DNA of 64,000 nt, taken from the NCBI RefSeq assembly GCF_009882975.1, contig NZ_WTUX01000011.1:361362-425361 (forward strand), written 5' to 3'. A program made the position numbers and the translations under genes. The notes under the pieces were generated by a model. That model was not told the DNA's origin. It ran no database searches and saw only the letters and a list, made by a program, of their open reading frames with translations. Below are positions 29,234 to 39,278 of this stretch, piece after piece. This DNA comes from Maritimibacter harenae (lineage in GTDB: Bacteria; Pseudomonadota; Alphaproteobacteria; Rhodobacterales; Rhodobacteraceae). Numbering within the stretch: position 1 is the stretch's first letter; each line of letters starts with the position of its first letter.

Positions 29234-30565
29234 ATGAGCGTTACCGAGACCCTGAACGAAGGCCTCAAGCGCGGCTACAAGATCGTGGTGCCTGCCTCCG
29301 ATCTGGACGCGAAGGTGAACGAGAAACTGGCCGAGGCCCAGCCCGAAGTCGAAATGAAGGGCTTTCGCAAGGGCAAGGTGCCGATGGCGCTCCTGAAGAA
29401 GCAGTTCGGCCAGCGCCTGATGGGCGAGGCCATGCAGGAAGCCGTCGACGGCGCCATGAACGACCACTTCGAGCAGACCGGCGACCGCCCCGCGATGCAG
29501 CCCGAGGTCAAGATGACCAACGAGGACTGGAAAGAGGGTGACGACGTCGAGGTCGAGATGTCCTACGAGGCGCTGCCGGAGATCCCCGACATCGACCTGT
29601 CCGATCTCAAGCTCGAGAAGATGGTCGTCAAGGCCTCGGACGAAGAAGTGCAGGAAGCGCTTCAGAGCCTCGCCGAGAACGCCCAGAACTTCGAGGACCG
29701 CAAGAAGGGTTCCAAGGCCAAGGACGGCGACCAGGTCGTGCTCGATTTCGTCGGCCGCGTGGACGGCGAGGCGTTCGAGGGCGGTGCGGCCGAGGATTTC
29801 CCGCTCGTGCTGGGTTCGGGCCAGTTCATCCCCGGCTTCGAGGAGCAGCTCGTCGGCGTGAAGGCGGGTGAAGAAAAGGACGTCACCGTGACCTTCCCCG
29901 AGGAATACGGCGCCGAGAACCTCGCGGGCAAGGAAGCCGTCTTCTCCTGCACCATCAAGGAAGTGAAGGAGCCGAAGCCGGCCGAGATCGACGACGACCT
30001 CGCCCAGAAATACGGCGCCGAGAACCTCGACGCGCTGAAGGAGCAGGTCACCGAGCGGCTCGAGGCCGAGTACAACGGCGCCGCCCGCCAGGTGATGAAG
30101 CGCGGCCTGCTGGACGAGCTCGACGGCAAGGTCTCCTTCGACCTGCCGCCCTCGCTCGTCGACGCCGAGGCCAAGCAGATCGCCCACCAGCTGTGGCACG
30201 AGGAGAACCCCGACGTAGAAGGCCACGATCACCCCGAGATCGAGGTGACGGACGACGCCCGCAAGCTCGCCGAGCGCCGCGTGCGCCTGGGCCTGCTGCT
30301 GGCCGACATCGGCCAGAAGGCCGAGGTCGAGGTGACGGACGCCGAGTTCACCCAGGCGGTGATGAACCAGGCGCGCCAGTACCCGGGGCAGGAGCGCCAG
30401 TTCTTCGACTTCGTCCAGCAGAACCCGCAGATGCGCCAGCAGATCCAGGCGCCGCTGTTCGAGGACAAGGTGGTCGACCACATCGCCGAGAAGGCCGACG
30501 TGACCGAGAAGGAAGTCTCGAAGGAAGAGCTCCAGAAAGCCGTGGACGCGCTCGACGACGCGTGA
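29234..30565 (+). CDS. tig: Trigger factor (ribosome-bound chaperone and prolyl isomerase)
   Basis: 443 residues from the ATG at 29234 (GAAGGAAGCG upstream). N-terminal ribosome-binding domain with the GFRKGKVP signature (positions about 45-52), FKBP-type isomerase domain (about 150-245; [15 protein letters not shown]), and C-terminal helical chaperone domain. It binds nascent chains at the ribosome exit. Single gene with its own terminator. The clp genes that often follow tig are not present here. Confidence 0.97.
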   Translation: MSVTETLNEGLKRGYKIVVPASDLDAKVNEKLAEAQPEVEMKGFRKGKVPMALLKKQFGQRLMGEAMQEAVDGAMNDHFEQTGDRPAMQPEVKMTNEDWKEGDDVEVEMSYEALPEIPDIDLSDLKLEKMVVKASDEEVQEALQSLAENAQNFEDRKKGSKAKDGDQVVLDFVGRVDGEAFEGGAAEDFPLVLGSGQFIPGFEEQLVGVKAGEEKDVTVTFPEEYGAENLAGKEAVFSCTIKEVKEPKPAEIDDDLAQKYGAENLDALKEQVTERLEAEYNGAARQVMKRGLLDELDGKVSFDLPPSLVDAEAKQIAHQLWHEENPDVEGHDHPEIEVTDDARKLAERRVRLGLLLADIGQKAEVEVTDAEFTQAVMNQARQYPGQERQFFDFVQQNPQMRQQIQAPLFEDKVVDHIAEKADVTEKEVSKEELQKAVDALDDA

Positions 30566-30590
30566 GCCGTCCCCGCATGACGTTGCGTGA

Positions 30591-30618
30591 AAGGCCGCCT
30601 TCCGGGGCGGCCTTTTTC
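30591..30618 (+). terminator. Rho-independent terminator of tig
   Basis: AGGCCGCC and GGCGGCCT form an 8-bp stem with a 6-nt loop, then a T-run (TTTTT). Confidence 0.88.
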
Positions 30619-30653
30619 CTGCCCGGTGCTAGGGTCGGAGCAGGGAGGACACC

Positions 30654-31070
30654 ATGACCGACTACACCGGCTTCGAGGGCGACGCTTTCGCCCAGTTCCG
30701 CGCCATCGACCGCGATGGCCCGATCCACATGCTCAACCTCGTGAAGGTGAAGGACACGGCCACCTACCCGGACGGGCGCACCTGCCCGGGGGTCGAGGCC
30801 TATCACGCCTACGGCCGCGACAGCGCGCCCGTGTTCACGCGCGTGGGCGGGCGGATCGTCTGGTCCGGCACGATGGAGTTCATGCTGATCGGCCCGTCGG
30901 ACGAGCAGTGGGATTTCTGCTTCATCGCCGAATACCCCTCGGTCGACGCCTTCGTCGAGATGATCAAGGACCCGGTCTACCGCGACGCGATGGTCCACCG
31001 GCAGGCCGCCGTGCAGACCTCTCGCCTCATCCGCACCGCCCCGGGCGACCCCGGCCACGGGTTCGGCTGA
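30654..31070 (+). CDS. DUF1330-like small protein
   Basis: 138 residues after a GGGAGGAC site. Dimeric alpha-beta-barrel look: GPIHMLNLVKVKDTATY near the N-terminus, VEAYHAYGRDSAPVF, and AEYPSVDAFVEMIKDPVY, which match the DUF1330 family (ferredoxin-like fold). Function unknown; related folds include monooxygenases and EthD-like proteins. A dispersed hairpin element follows its stop. Confidence 0.8.
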   Translation: MTDYTGFEGDAFAQFRAIDRDGPIHMLNLVKVKDTATYPDGRTCPGVEAYHAYGRDSAPVFTRVGGRIVWSGTMEFMLIGPSDEQWDFCFIAEYPSVDAFVEMIKDPVYRDAMVHRQAAVQTSRLIRTAPGDPGHGFG

Positions 31071-31086
31071 AGGCCGCAGCCCCTTA

Positions 31087-31130
31087 CATCTTTCGCGAAA
31101 TACGCCGGGGGTGCAGGTGCGCGCACCCGC
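31087..31130 (+). repeat. Dispersed 3'-end element, copy A (divergent)
   Basis: CATCTTTCGCGAAATACGCC followed by GGGGGTG and a short GC hairpin, 16 bp after the stop of the DUF1330 gene. It matches copies at 34619-34667 and 43666-43719 in core and in position relative to the upstream gene. Probably terminates transcription. Confidence 0.65.
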
Positions 31131-31201
31131 GCTTGGCGCCGGCCTGCCGGAAGCGGGACGGCGCAGGACCGGTGCGCGCCCGGGGCGCGCACCGGCTGCC
31201 A

Positions 31202-32257
31202 TCAGCCGCGGCGCCGGTTGCGCCCGCCGCGCCGCCCGCCGGCCGCGCCCGCGGCGCCCTGGTTGGCGGAGTTGAATTTGATCCACTCCGCGCCGTGCGG
31301 GTCGTTGTCGAGCAGCATGTTGGCCGCGCGGATCGCTTCCATCTCCTTGCCCGGCTTGTACTTCGTGGACCCCAGTCCGAAGAGCGTGACGAAGGTCTCG
31401 TCGTCCATCCCTTCGGGCAGGACGATCCCGGCGGCCTCCACCTCGGCCTTCTTCTCGGCGATCTTTGCCTGCGGAACGGGCAGGGCGAGCGGGTTCATGA
31501 TCGCCGAGGTCATCCCGGCGGCGGCGGCCATCGGCAGGAAGGCGTTGTTGATCCCGTGCCGGTTGGGCAGGCCGAAGGAGATGTTCGAGGCGCCGCAGGT
31601 GGTGTTCACGCCCAGCTCGTCGCGCAGGCGGCGCACCAGCGTGAAGACCTGTTTGCCGGCGGTCGCCATCGCGCCGATCGGCATGACCAGCGGGTCGACC
31701 ACGATGTCATGCGCCGGGATGCCGAAGTCGGCGGCCCGTTCCACGATCTTCTTGGCCACCGCGAAGCGCACGTCCGGGTCCTCGGAGATCCCCGTGTCAT
31801 CGTTCGAGATCGCCACCACCGGCACGTTGTATTTCGCGATGAGCGGCAGGACGAAATCGAGCCGCTCCTCCTCGCCGGTGACCGAGTTCACCAGCGGGCG
31901 GCCCTTTGTGACCTTGAGGCCGGCCTCGAGGGCGGCGGGCACGGAGGAGTCGATGCAGAGCGGCACGTCCACCAGCCCCTGCACGAGCTCCAGGATCGCC
32001 GTCATCAGCGGCGGCTCGGTCTCGTTCGGGTTGGGGTTGGAGTTGTAGACGACGCCCGCGTTCACGTCGAGCACGGTCGCCCCGCAGGCCACCTGCGCCA
32101 CCGCGTCGCGCTCGACGGTCGAGTAATCTCCCGCCTCCAGCTCGGCGGCGAGCTTCTTGCGCCCCGTGGGGTTGATGCGTTCGCCGATCACGCAGAACGG
32201 CTCGTCGAAGCCGATCGTGACGGTCTTGGTGGCGCTCTCGAGCACGGTACGTGTCAT
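31202..32257 (-). CDS. Methyltetrahydrofolate-cobalamin methyltransferase (pterin-binding domain of split MetH)
   Basis: 351 residues, pterin-binding TIM barrel of the dihydropteroate synthase/MetH family: CVIGERINPTGRKKLA, DVNAGVVYNSNPNPNETEP and NVPVVAISNDDTG are the folate-binding segments. The homocysteine, B12 and activation domains of full-length MetH are missing. Rhodobacterales are known to split methionine synthase over several genes, so this is most likely the methyl-tetrahydrofolate half-reaction module. The C-terminal tail is Gly/Arg-rich (GGRRGGRNRRRG), an oddity. It follows the PF13769-like gene by 25 bp. Confidence 0.88.
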   Translation of the reverse strand: MTRTVLESATKTVTIGFDEPFCVIGERINPTGRKKLAAELEAGDYSTVERDAVAQVACGATVLDVNAGVVYNSNPNPNETEPPLMTAILELVQGLVDVPLCIDSSVPAALEAGLKVTKGRPLVNSVTGEEERLDFVLPLIAKYNVPVVAISNDDTGISEDPDVRFAVAKKIVERAADFGIPAHDIVVDPLVMPIGAMATAGKQVFTLVRRLRDELGVNTTCGASNISFGLPNRHGINNAFLPMAAAAGMTSAIMNPLALPVPQAKIAEKKAEVEAAGIVLPEGMDDETFVTLFGLGSTKYKPGKEMEAIRAANMLLDNDPHGAEWIKFNSANQGAAGAAGGRRGGRNRRRG

Positions 32258-32282
32258 GGTCTGTCCTTTTCCTGTCCGCGTC

Positions 32283-32579
32283 TCAGGCGCGGCCTCCGTT
32301 TGAAATCAATGCCTTGAGGCGATCCTTGTCGTATTCCGCGTCGATGCGGGCGGCTTCCGCCTCGGCCACGGCCCGGTCCTCGCCCTCCACCTCGTAGGGC
32401 GCCGCGCGCCGCCATTCGGCGAGGTAGGCGTCGGTACCCGACAGGCCCGTGGTCATCGCGGCCCGGTCGATCGCCTGCTCGAAGCGCTCGGGCAGGGGCT
32501 GCTTGGCCGCCTTGCGGCCGCGGCCGACGATGACCTGCGCGGGGATGTCGCGCCAGTAGACGATGGTAACCTGAGCCAT
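32283..32579 (-). CDS. PF13769-type 'virulence factor' domain small protein
   Basis: 98 residues. Begins MAQVTIVYWRDIPAQVIVGRG, which matches the PF13769 'virulence factor' family; the historical name says nothing about this organism. In relatives it is found with methyltetrahydrofolate reductase and split methionine synthase genes, so a part in one-carbon or B12 chemistry is plausible. It precedes the pterin-binding methyltransferase by 25 bp, very probably as one operon. The start has GGAGGGCAC before it. Confidence 0.82.
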   Translation of the reverse strand: MAQVTIVYWRDIPAQVIVGRGRKAAKQPLPERFEQAIDRAAMTTGLSGTDAYLAEWRRAAPYEVEGEDRAVAEAEAARIDAEYDKDRLKALISNGGRA

Positions 32580-32785
32580 GTGCCCTCCGTTTGACCTCCC
32601 ATATCGCATTCGGAGGCCCATGCGGGCCGGATTGCGACATCTTCGCGCGTGATAGCGGCCCATCGTGCGCCGGGCCAGCCTGCCGAGATGAAAGTTTCGC
32701 ATGATCATCTTCGCATCCGACAGAGCTTGCCAGATCACCGGGGCGGCACTACCTTTGAAGCAACTCGAAATGGAGGGCGTGTCTC

Positions 32786-33895
32786 ATGGCGCCCAGGCGT
32801 CCGAAAGGTGCGGGCGCGTTCCCCAAGGCGGTTGAGCCCCCCGCGCCGGTCAAGCCGGATCCAGACAGCCTCTATGCCGCGCTGGATCTCGGCACCAACA
32901 GTTGTCGCATGCTGATCGCCCAACCCAAGGGCAATCAGTTTCACGTGGTCGACAGCTTCTCGAAGTCTGTCCAGCTGGGCCAGGGCCTCGGCGGGTCCGG
33001 GCGGCTGTCGCGCGCCTCGATGGCGCGCACCGTGCAGGCGCTCCGGATCTGCCAGCGCAAGCTGCAGAAACATGACGTGAGCCGCATGCGGCTGGTTGCG
33101 ACCGAGGCCTGCCGGCGGGCGGCCAATTCCCGCGATTTCATGCGCTTCGTCGAACGCGAAACGGGCCTCGGGCTCGAGATCATCAAGCCCGAGGAAGAAG
33201 CCCGGCTCGCGGTCATCTCCTGCGCGCCGCTGGTGTCGAAGAAGACCGAGCAGCTGCTCGTGGTGGACATCGGCGGCGGCTCGACCGAACTGGTCTGGCT
33301 CGACCTGTCCAAGGTCCCGCCCCAGGACCGGCAGAAGTCCATCATGCGGCTCCACGCGGGCTTCGCGGGCGACCCCGGGCCGTTCCCCGTGGCGCGGGTG
33401 GTCGACTGGATCTCGGTGCCGCTGGGCGTGGCCACGCTGCGCGAGCAATTCGACGACGTGGACGACGACAGCGCGCGCTTCGCGCTCATGAGCTGGTATT
33501 TCGAGGAACAACTCGGCGAATTCAGCCCGTTCCACAAGGAACAGGCGCGCGAGGGGTTCCAGATCATCGGCACCTCCGGCACCGTCACGACGGTCGCGGC
33601 CACCCACCTGGGCCTGCGCCGTTACGACCGCAACAAGGTCGACGGCCTGCGTATGACCACGGACCAGATCGACACGGTGATCCGCGGCTACCTGGCGGCC
33701 GGGCCCGAGGGGCGGCGGCGCGACCCGCGCATCGGCAAGGACCGCCAGGCGCTCATCATGTCGGGCGCCGCGATCCTGCAGGCGCTATTGCGCGTCTGGC
33801 CCACCGATCGGCTTTCCGTGGCAGACCGGGGGTTGCGCGAGGGGCTCCTCTACGCGCAGATGTCGTCCGACGGCGTATTGGAAGACTCGATCTGA
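32786..33895 (+). CDS. Ppx/GppA-family exopolyphosphatase
   Basis: 369 residues. Actin-like ATPase fold with the family motifs: [48 protein letters not shown] and [12 protein letters not shown]. Hydrolyses inorganic polyphosphate or pppGpp. It lacks the C-terminal HD-like domain found in longer Ppx proteins. Its stop is 4 bp before rlmE, so the two form an operon. Good GGAGG site upstream. Confidence 0.93.
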   Translation: MAPRRPKGAGAFPKAVEPPAPVKPDPDSLYAALDLGTNSCRMLIAQPKGNQFHVVDSFSKSVQLGQGLGGSGRLSRASMARTVQALRICQRKLQKHDVSRMRLVATEACRRAANSRDFMRFVERETGLGLEIIKPEEEARLAVISCAPLVSKKTEQLLVVDIGGGSTELVWLDLSKVPPQDRQKSIMRLHAGFAGDPGPFPVARVVDWISVPLGVATLREQFDDVDDDSARFALMSWYFEEQLGEFSPFHKEQAREGFQIIGTSGTVTTVAATHLGLRRYDRNKVDGLRMTTDQIDTVIRGYLAAGPEGRRRDPRIGKDRQALIMSGAAILQALLRVWPTDRLSVADRGLREGLLYAQMSSDGVLEDSI

Positions 33896-33899
33896 GGTC

Positions 33900-34616
33900 A
33901 TGGCGAAGAAACCCGGCAACAAAGGCAGCTCCGGACGGGGCCAGCGCGACCTTCGCGTGAAGGTGAAGACGGCGCGGGGGCGCAAGCTCTCCTCGACCCG
34001 TTGGCTCGAACGGCAGCTCAACGACCCCTACGTGAAGCGGGCCCGCGACGAGGGCTACCGCGGGCGGGCGGCGTTCAAGATCTTGGAGATCGACGACAAG
34101 TTCCGCTTCCTCGTCCCCGGCGCGCGCGTCGTGGACCTGGGCTGCGCGCCGGGCGGCTGGCTCCAGGTCGCGGTGAAACGCGTCAACGCGCTCGGCGAGA
34201 AGAAGGGCAAGGCGATCGGCACGGTGCTGGGCGTCGACCTGCAGGAGGTCGAGCCGGTGGCGGGCGCCGAGGCCTACCAGCTCGACTTCATGGAGGATGA
34301 CGCCGACGAGAAGGTGAAGGGCTGGCTCGGCGGCAAGGCCGACGTGGTGATGTCCGACATGGCCGCGGCGTCTTCGGGCCACAAGCAGACCGACCACCTG
34401 CGCATCGTCGCACTCTGTGAAACCGCGGCCCATTTCGCCTTCGACGTGCTCGAAGAGGGCGGCACCTTCGTGGCCAAGGTGCTCGCGGGCGGGGCCGAAG
34501 GCGACCTTCAGAAACTGCTCAAGCAGAAGTTCACCAAGGTCGTGAACATGAAGCCGCCCGCGTCGCGCTCGGATTCCTCCGAGAAATTCGTGGTCGCCAC
34601 GGGCTTTCGCGGCTGA
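33900..34616 (+). CDS. rlmE: 23S rRNA 2'-O-methyltransferase RlmE (FtsJ/RrmJ)
   Basis: 238 residues. Methylates U2552 of 23S rRNA. Motifs: SAM-binding [13 protein letters not shown], catalytic [16 protein letters not shown], and [20 protein letters not shown] near the C-terminus, giving the K-D-K-E tetrad. A basic Gly/Lys-rich N-terminal extension (1-25) may help RNA binding. It directly follows the ppx/gppA gene. Confidence 0.96.
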   Translation: MAKKPGNKGSSGRGQRDLRVKVKTARGRKLSSTRWLERQLNDPYVKRARDEGYRGRAAFKILEIDDKFRFLVPGARVVDLGCAPGGWLQVAVKRVNALGEKKGKAIGTVLGVDLQEVEPVAGAEAYQLDFMEDDADEKVKGWLGGKADVVMSDMAAASSGHKQTDHLRIVALCETAAHFAFDVLEEGGTFVAKVLAGGAEGDLQKLLKQKFTKVVNMKPPASRSDSSEKFVVATGFRG

Positions 34617-34618
34617 CC

Positions 34619-34667
34619 CTTTCATCTTTCCGGAAATACGCCGGGGGTGCGGGGGCAGCGCCCCCGC
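34619..34667 (+). repeat. Dispersed 3'-end element, copy B
   Basis: TTCATCTTTCCGGAAATACG, a GGGGGTG run, then a perfect hairpin (GCGGGGGC with GCCCCCGC, loop AGC). It begins 3 bp after the rlmE stop. It shares its core and its GGGGCAGCGCCCC hairpin with copy C. Likely terminator. Confidence 0.8.
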
Positions 34668-34682
34668 GTCGCGTGCTTTGTC

Positions 34683-35123
34683 TTACTCGACCTGGTCGGT
34701 ATAGGCGCCGTAGCCCTCGGCCTCCATCTCCTCGAGGGGGATGAAGCGCAGGGCGGCGGAGTTGATGCAGTAGCGCAGCCCCCCGCGGTCGGGCGGGCCG
34801 TCGGGGAAGACGTGACCCAGGTGGCTGTCGCCGTGGGCCGAGCGCACCTCGGTGCGGATCATCCCGTGGGAGCGGTCCTGAAGCTCGGTCACGTGGGCGG
34901 GTTCGATGGGCTTGGTGAAGCTCGGCCAGCCGCACCCCGACTCGTACTTGTCGGATGACGCGAAAAGCGGCTCGCCGGAGACGATGTCGACGTAGATCCC
35001 GCGATCCTTGTTGTCGAGATACTTGCCCGTGCCCGGCCGTTCGGTGCCCGATTGCTGGGTGACGTAGTAGGACATCTCGTCCAGCGCGGCCACGACGTCG
35101 GGGTTCTTTTCGTATTTCGCCAT
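34683..35123 (-). CDS. msrB: Peptide methionine (R)-S-oxide reductase MsrB
   Basis: 146 residues. Repairs oxidised methionine in proteins. Family blocks [21 protein letters not shown] and the active-site region [11 protein letters not shown] with the catalytic Cys are present. The two CxxC zinc-binding pairs of many MsrB proteins are absent ([10 protein letters not shown] replaces the first), so this is the zinc-free form. Single gene, next to tRNA-Ser. Confidence 0.95.
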   Translation of the reverse strand: MAKYEKNPDVVAALDEMSYYVTQQSGTERPGTGKYLDNKDRGIYVDIVSGEPLFASSDKYESGCGWPSFTKPIEPAHVTELQDRSHGMIRTEVRSAHGDSHLGHVFPDGPPDRGGLRYCINSAALRFIPLEEMEAEGYGAYTDQVE

Positions 35124-35214
35124 AGTGTCCTCCGGTTTTGCGCCAGATGTGGGGCGTTCGGGCCGGATGTCCAGCCGTCGGGGCCGAACTCGCGCAATCG
35201 TGCGGGGGACTTAG

Positions 35215-35304
35215 TGGCGGAGAGACAGGGATTCGAACCCTGGGATCCCGTGAAGGATCAACGGTTTTCGAGACCGCCCCGTTCGACCACTCCGGCACCT
35301 CTCC
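35215..35304 (-). tRNA. tRNA-Ser (anticodon CGA)
   Basis: Minus strand. Acceptor GGAGAGG/TCTCTCC (last pair G-U), anticodon loop CTCGAAA, long variable arm, T-loop GTTCGAATC, discriminator G and encoded CCA. Confidence 0.97.
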
Positions 35305-35478
35305 GCGGGGGTCGACGGGCGATTTAGTGGAAGCCGCGGGCGGGTGCAACCCATCGTTTGAAGAAATTGCAGGCGCCCCTTCGCCGGTGCCCGGCCGGTC
35401 ACGGGAGCGTTCCTTGTGGGGCAGCCTTCGAAAGCATAGAGTTCGGGGTGTTGCCATAACCGGAAAGGACAGCATCGC

Positions 35479-36309
35479 ATGACCTTCCAACGTCTCATGA
35501 CCGGCGGCGCGGTCGCCGTGGCCGCCCTGTGTTTCGGCGCCGCGCTCGTCGCGGCGGACCGCGACACCTCGCGCGAATTCCTCGAGGTGACCGGGTTCGA
35601 CGTCGCCATCACCTCGATGCAGGAGTCGGCGATGAACGGGCCGGGAATCGCCGGGGCGGATCCGGACCAGTTCGGCTACCAATGGGAACGCCTCGCCGAA
35701 GAGGTGTTCGAGCCCGAGGCGATGATCGACCAGACGCTCGACATGATGGAAGCCATCATGCCGCAGGAGTTGGTCGACCACGGTATCGCGTTCTACGGCT
35801 CGCCCCTGGGCCAGCGGCTGGTCGCCGCCGAGAATGCCGCGCAGGGCGTGGCCGGCGACGAACAGTTGGCCGAGGGAGAGCTGATCGTCACGGAGCTCGT
35901 CGACGAAAACCCGGCGCGGCTGAACGAGTACCGGCTGATGAACGAGGCGATCGGCGGGCCCGAGCAATCGGCGCGCGCGATCATCGAGGTCCAGGTGCGC
36001 TACCTGATGGCCTCGGCGAACGCGGGTGCCTCGGATATCCGCTTCTCCGAAAGCGAGCTGCGCGAGATTCTCAACCGCCAGTCCGACAGGCTCGAGCAAT
36101 CCATCGAAACGAGCTCGGTGCTCGCCGCCGCCTACGTCTACCGCGATTTCGAGGATTCCGAGATCGTGGCCTACCGCGAGGCGCTTGAAGCGCCGGAGAT
36201 GCAGCAGGTCTACGAGATCCTGAACGGCATCCAGAACGAGATCATGGGCGAGCGTTATGCCGAGCTCGCCACCCGCCTGGCCGACGTGGCGCCCCAGACC
36301 GATATCTGA
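35479..36309 (+). CDS. DUF2059-family exported protein
   Basis: 276 residues. An N-terminal hydrophobic signal (about 1-26, AVAALCFGAALVAAD) sends it to the periplasm. The rest is helical, with two DUF2059-like repeats (EVFEPEAMIDQTLDMMEAIM and the region around IVAYREALEAPEMQQVYEIL). Function of the family is unknown. It stands alone, downstream of tRNA-Ser and convergent with the acyl-CoA synthetase gene. Confidence 0.85.
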   Translation: MTFQRLMTGGAVAVAALCFGAALVAADRDTSREFLEVTGFDVAITSMQESAMNGPGIAGADPDQFGYQWERLAEEVFEPEAMIDQTLDMMEAIMPQELVDHGIAFYGSPLGQRLVAAENAAQGVAGDEQLAEGELIVTELVDENPARLNEYRLMNEAIGGPEQSARAIIEVQVRYLMASANAGASDIRFSESELREILNRQSDRLEQSIETSSVLAAAYVYRDFEDSEIVAYREALEAPEMQQVYEILNGIQNEIMGERYAELATRLADVAPQTDI

Positions 36310-36321
36310 GGCGCCCGCCCG

Positions 36322-37893
36322 TCAGGCGTAGAGGTCTTCGTGCATGTCGCGCAGGCTTCGCTTGAGAATCTTGCCGGCGGTGTTGCGCGGCAGCTCGTCG
36401 GCGAAGAGCACCCGCTTGGGCCGTTTGAAGGCGGCGAGTTCGCCCTTTGCGAAGTCCAGGATGTCGTCCTCGCTCGCCTGCGCGCCCTCGCGCAGCACGA
36501 CCACGGCCGTAACCGCCTCCACCCATTTCGGATGGGGCAGGGCGATCACCGCCACCTCGCTCACCGCCGGGTGGGTGAAGAGAACTTCCTCGACCTCGCG
36601 ACTGGCGACCATCGTGCCGCCGGTCTTGATGATGTCCTTCGTGCGGTCGACCACGGTGATGTAGCCCGCCTCGTCCATCACGCCCACGTCGCCCGAATGG
36701 AACCAGCCGCCGGCGAAGGCCTCTTCCGTCGCCTCGGCCTTGTCCCAGTAGCCCGACAGGAGCTGCGGGGAGCGGTGGACGATCTCGCCTTGCTCGCCCG
36801 GAGCCACGTCGTTCATCTCCTCGTCCACGAGCCGGGTTTCCACGTTGTAGATTGGCCGCCCGCAGGACGCCGGGCGCGCGTCGTGCTCATGCGGGTAGAG
36901 CACGGTGGCCAGCGGCCCGATCTCGCTCTGCCCGTAACAGTTGAAGGGGCGCGCGCCCGGAAGGCGCTCGCGCAGTTCGTGCAGGACCGGCACCGGCATG
37001 ATCGAGGCGCCGTAGTAGATGTATTCGAGGCTCGACAGGTCGTGCGCGTCGAAGGCGGGGCTGCGCAGGAAACTGATCCAGACCGTCGGCGGCGCGAAGA
37101 ACGAGGTGATGCCCTCGCGTTCCATCAGGCCGAGGCAATGCTCGGGCGCCGGGGCCTCGATCAGCCACGTCGTCGCACCGACCAGGAACTGCGGCACCGT
37201 GAAGACATGCATCTGGGCGGAATGGTACAGAGGCAGCCCCGCGAGGGCGCGGTCCCTGGACGACAGCTCAAGCTCGACGATGCAGCTCGTGTATTCCGCC
37301 AGCAGCGCCCGGTGGCTCATCATCGCGCCCTTGGGGGCGGCGGTGGTGCCGGAGGTGTAAAGAAGCTGGACCAGGTCCTCGGGGTCGATCCCTTCGCCCA
37401 GGTCGCCGGGCACCGCCTGGCCCGCGTCGCGTGCGACCGTGAGGATGTCGAGCCCGTCGCCCGAATGGGTGGAACCCACGACGCGCGGGCCCTCCATCTC
37501 CGCCAGCACCGGGTCGGCCATTTCGCGCAGCGCGGGGTCGACGAACAATGCGTCCGCCCCGCAATTGTCGAGGATATAGCCAAGCTCACGCCCCACCAGC
37601 GCATAGTTGATCGGCACGTGGATGAACCCGCCCCGGCAGCAGGCGAGGTAGAGGAGCAGGTAGGCGTCCGAGTTGCGCCCGTAGGCGGCCACCCGGTCGC
37701 CCGGGGCGAGTCCTTCGTCCAGGAGCCGCGCGGCGATGCGCCCGGCGCCCTCGTGGATTTCCTCGAACGTCCAGGCGCGGTCCGCGAAATGAAGCGCCGT
37801 GCGGCTGCCGTAGCGGCGCGCGGCCCGGGTCAGCGCGTCCGCGATCGTGTTGCGCCCGGCGCGCGAAATGTTCTTCTGTGTCTGTGTGCTCAT
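36322..37893 (-). CDS. Acyl-CoA synthetase (AMP-forming ligase family)
   Basis: 523 residues. Activates a carboxylic acid to its acyl-CoA through an acyl-adenylate. Motifs: [18 protein letters not shown] (phosphate-binding), YGQSEIG, the hinge [11 protein letters not shown], and the catalytic Lys in [11 protein letters not shown] near the C-terminus. The chain length of the substrate cannot be read from sequence. Single gene; its upstream region faces rplU. Confidence 0.93.
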   Translation of the reverse strand: MSTQTQKNISRAGRNTIADALTRAARRYGSRTALHFADRAWTFEEIHEGAGRIAARLLDEGLAPGDRVAAYGRNSDAYLLLYLACCRGGFIHVPINYALVGRELGYILDNCGADALFVDPALREMADPVLAEMEGPRVVGSTHSGDGLDILTVARDAGQAVPGDLGEGIDPEDLVQLLYTSGTTAAPKGAMMSHRALLAEYTSCIVELELSSRDRALAGLPLYHSAQMHVFTVPQFLVGATTWLIEAPAPEHCLGLMEREGITSFFAPPTVWISFLRSPAFDAHDLSSLEYIYYGASIMPVPVLHELRERLPGARPFNCYGQSEIGPLATVLYPHEHDARPASCGRPIYNVETRLVDEEMNDVAPGEQGEIVHRSPQLLSGYWDKAEATEEAFAGGWFHSGDVGVMDEAGYITVVDRTKDIIKTGGTMVASREVEEVLFTHPAVSEVAVIALPHPKWVEAVTAVVVLREGAQASEDDILDFAKGELAAFKRPKRVLFADELPRNTAGKILKRSLRDMHEDLYA

Positions 37894-38034
37894 CCGGTCC
37901 TCCCTCGGGCCGGAGACTTCCCCGGATCGCGGGGACGGGCAAGGGGGACGTGGCGTTTTCGCTCATGCGGGTCAAAGCCGCGTGCAGAGCCGTGAGAAAC
38001 CCGGCGCCGGGGCCATTTCCCGGCATTGTTTTCC

Positions 38035-38063
38035 TTGACTTGCAGGGCGAATACCCCGATATA
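38035..38063 (+). promoter_or_regulatory. Putative promoter of rplU-rpmA
   Basis: TTGACT (38035-38040), a 17-bp spacer, and GATATA (38058-38063). This is the best sigma-70-like match in the 317-bp gap 37894-38210 and would give a leader of about 140 nt before rplU. Nothing else recognisable is in this gap. Confidence 0.45.
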
Positions 38064-38210
38064 CGCGGCTCTTGCGGAGGGGATTCCCTTTCGCGGGGCA
38101 AAATCCATGTAATGACGCCCGTGACAGGGCGCGCTGTTCGAGGCCGGGGGACACCCCGCCAACGCCGGCAGGGTCGGGGCCACAGAACGCGGGAAACGAA
38201 GGAAGACCAT

Positions 38211-38831
38211 ATGTTTGCGGTCATGAAGACCGGTGGCAAGCAATACAAGGTCCAGGCGGGCGACGTGCTCCGTGTGGAGAAGCTTGCGGCTGAAGCCGGT
38301 GAAAAAGTTCAGTTCAACGATGTCCTGATGGTCGGCACGACCCTTGGCACCCCGCTCGTGGAAGGTGCCGGTGTGCAGGCCGAGGTCATCGACCAGATCA
38401 AGGGTGAGAAGGTCATCCACTTCGTCAAGCGCCGCCGGAAGCACGGTTCGCAGCGCACGAAGGGCCACCGCCAGCAGCTCACGCTGCTCCGCGTGACCGA
38501 CATCCTCGAGAAGGGCGCCGACAAGTCGGGCGTCAAGGCCGCCGTGGGCGCGGGCTCCGTCGCCGGTGCACCGGCTGCGGCGAAGCCGGCCAAGAAGGCC
38601 GCCGCCCCGAAGAAAACCGAAGCCAAGGCCGAGGCCGCCGCGCCGAAAGCCGACGCGGGCGCTGCCGACGACCTGACGCAGATCAACGGCGTGGGCCCGG
38701 CGATGCAGAAGAAGCTGGTCGAGGCCGGCATCACCACCTTCGCCGCTCTGGCGAAAGTGGACCCCGAAACCTTCGACGCGGTCAACGTGAAGCCCGAATG
38801 GGTGGAAGAAGCCGCGAAACTGGCGAAGTAA
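38211..38831 (+). CDS. rplU: 50S ribosomal protein L21 with C-terminal helix-hairpin-helix extension
   Basis: 206 residues, twice the usual length of about 103. Residues 1-102 are normal L21 ([20 protein letters not shown]). A Lys/Ala-rich linker (about 105-152) leads to a domain (155-206) with ITQ-type helix-hairpin-helix sequence [20 protein letters not shown], as in DNA- or RNA-binding HhH folds. The ATG at 38211 is preceded by GAAGGAAG. Operon with rpmA 12 bp downstream. Confidence 0.95.
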   Translation: MFAVMKTGGKQYKVQAGDVLRVEKLAAEAGEKVQFNDVLMVGTTLGTPLVEGAGVQAEVIDQIKGEKVIHFVKRRRKHGSQRTKGHRQQLTLLRVTDILEKGADKSGVKAAVGAGSVAGAPAAAKPAKKAAAPKKTEAKAEAAAPKADAGAADDLTQINGVGPAMQKKLVEAGITTFAALAKVDPETFDAVNVKPEWVEEAAKLAK

Positions 38832-38843
38832 GGAGAGAGCGAA

Positions 38844-39113
38844 ATGGCACACAAAAAAGCTGGTGGTAGCTCCCGTAACGGCCGCGACTCAGCCGGTCGT
38901 CGCCTTGGCGTCAAGAAATTCGGTGGCCAGGAAGTCATTCCGGGCAACATCATCGTGCGTCAGCGCGGCACCAAGGTTTGGCCGGGCGAAGGCGTCGGCA
39001 TGGGCCGCGATCACACGATCTTCGCGACTGCCGAAGGCCGCGTGACCTTCGCCAAGGGCCTCAAGGGCCGCACCTTCGTATCGGTACTCCCGATGGCGGA
39101 GGCCGCAGAGTAA
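38844..39113 (+). CDS. rpmA: 50S ribosomal protein L27
   Basis: 89 residues. Starts [20 protein letters not shown], the classical L27 N-terminus that reaches the peptidyl transferase centre, with no extra leader peptide. Strong AAGGAGAG site. The usual rplU-rpmA-(acetyltransferase)-obgE order is kept. Confidence 0.98.
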   Translation: MAHKKAGGSSRNGRDSAGRRLGVKKFGGQEVIPGNIIVRQRGTKVWPGEGVGMGRDHTIFATAEGRVTFAKGLKGRTFVSVLPMAEAAE

Positions 39114-39139
39114 GCCGATACCCGGCAATGCAAGATAGA

Positions 39140-39175
39140 GGGGGATCGGCGCGGCCGGTCCCCCTTCGTCTTTTT
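39140..39175 (+). terminator. Terminator after rplU-rpmA
   Basis: GGGGGA with inner CGGC pairs with GCCG and TCCCCC, then TTCGTCTTTTT. It separates the ribosomal operon from the GNAT gene. Confidence 0.78.
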
Positions 39176-39278
39176 CGGCGTGGGGGAGGATTGCGCCGAA
39201 GCCCTGACCAGATCGGGTCCGAGCCACGTGGCCGATGTGCCGGCGCAAGGGGACCCGCGCTTTCGAGGAGGGAAGCGA

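Noticed and set aside
32580-32785. Riboswitch (SAM, cobalamin or folate) ahead of the split methionine-synthase operon
   Set aside because: I could not recognise any conserved riboswitch core in this 206-bp gap or its complement.
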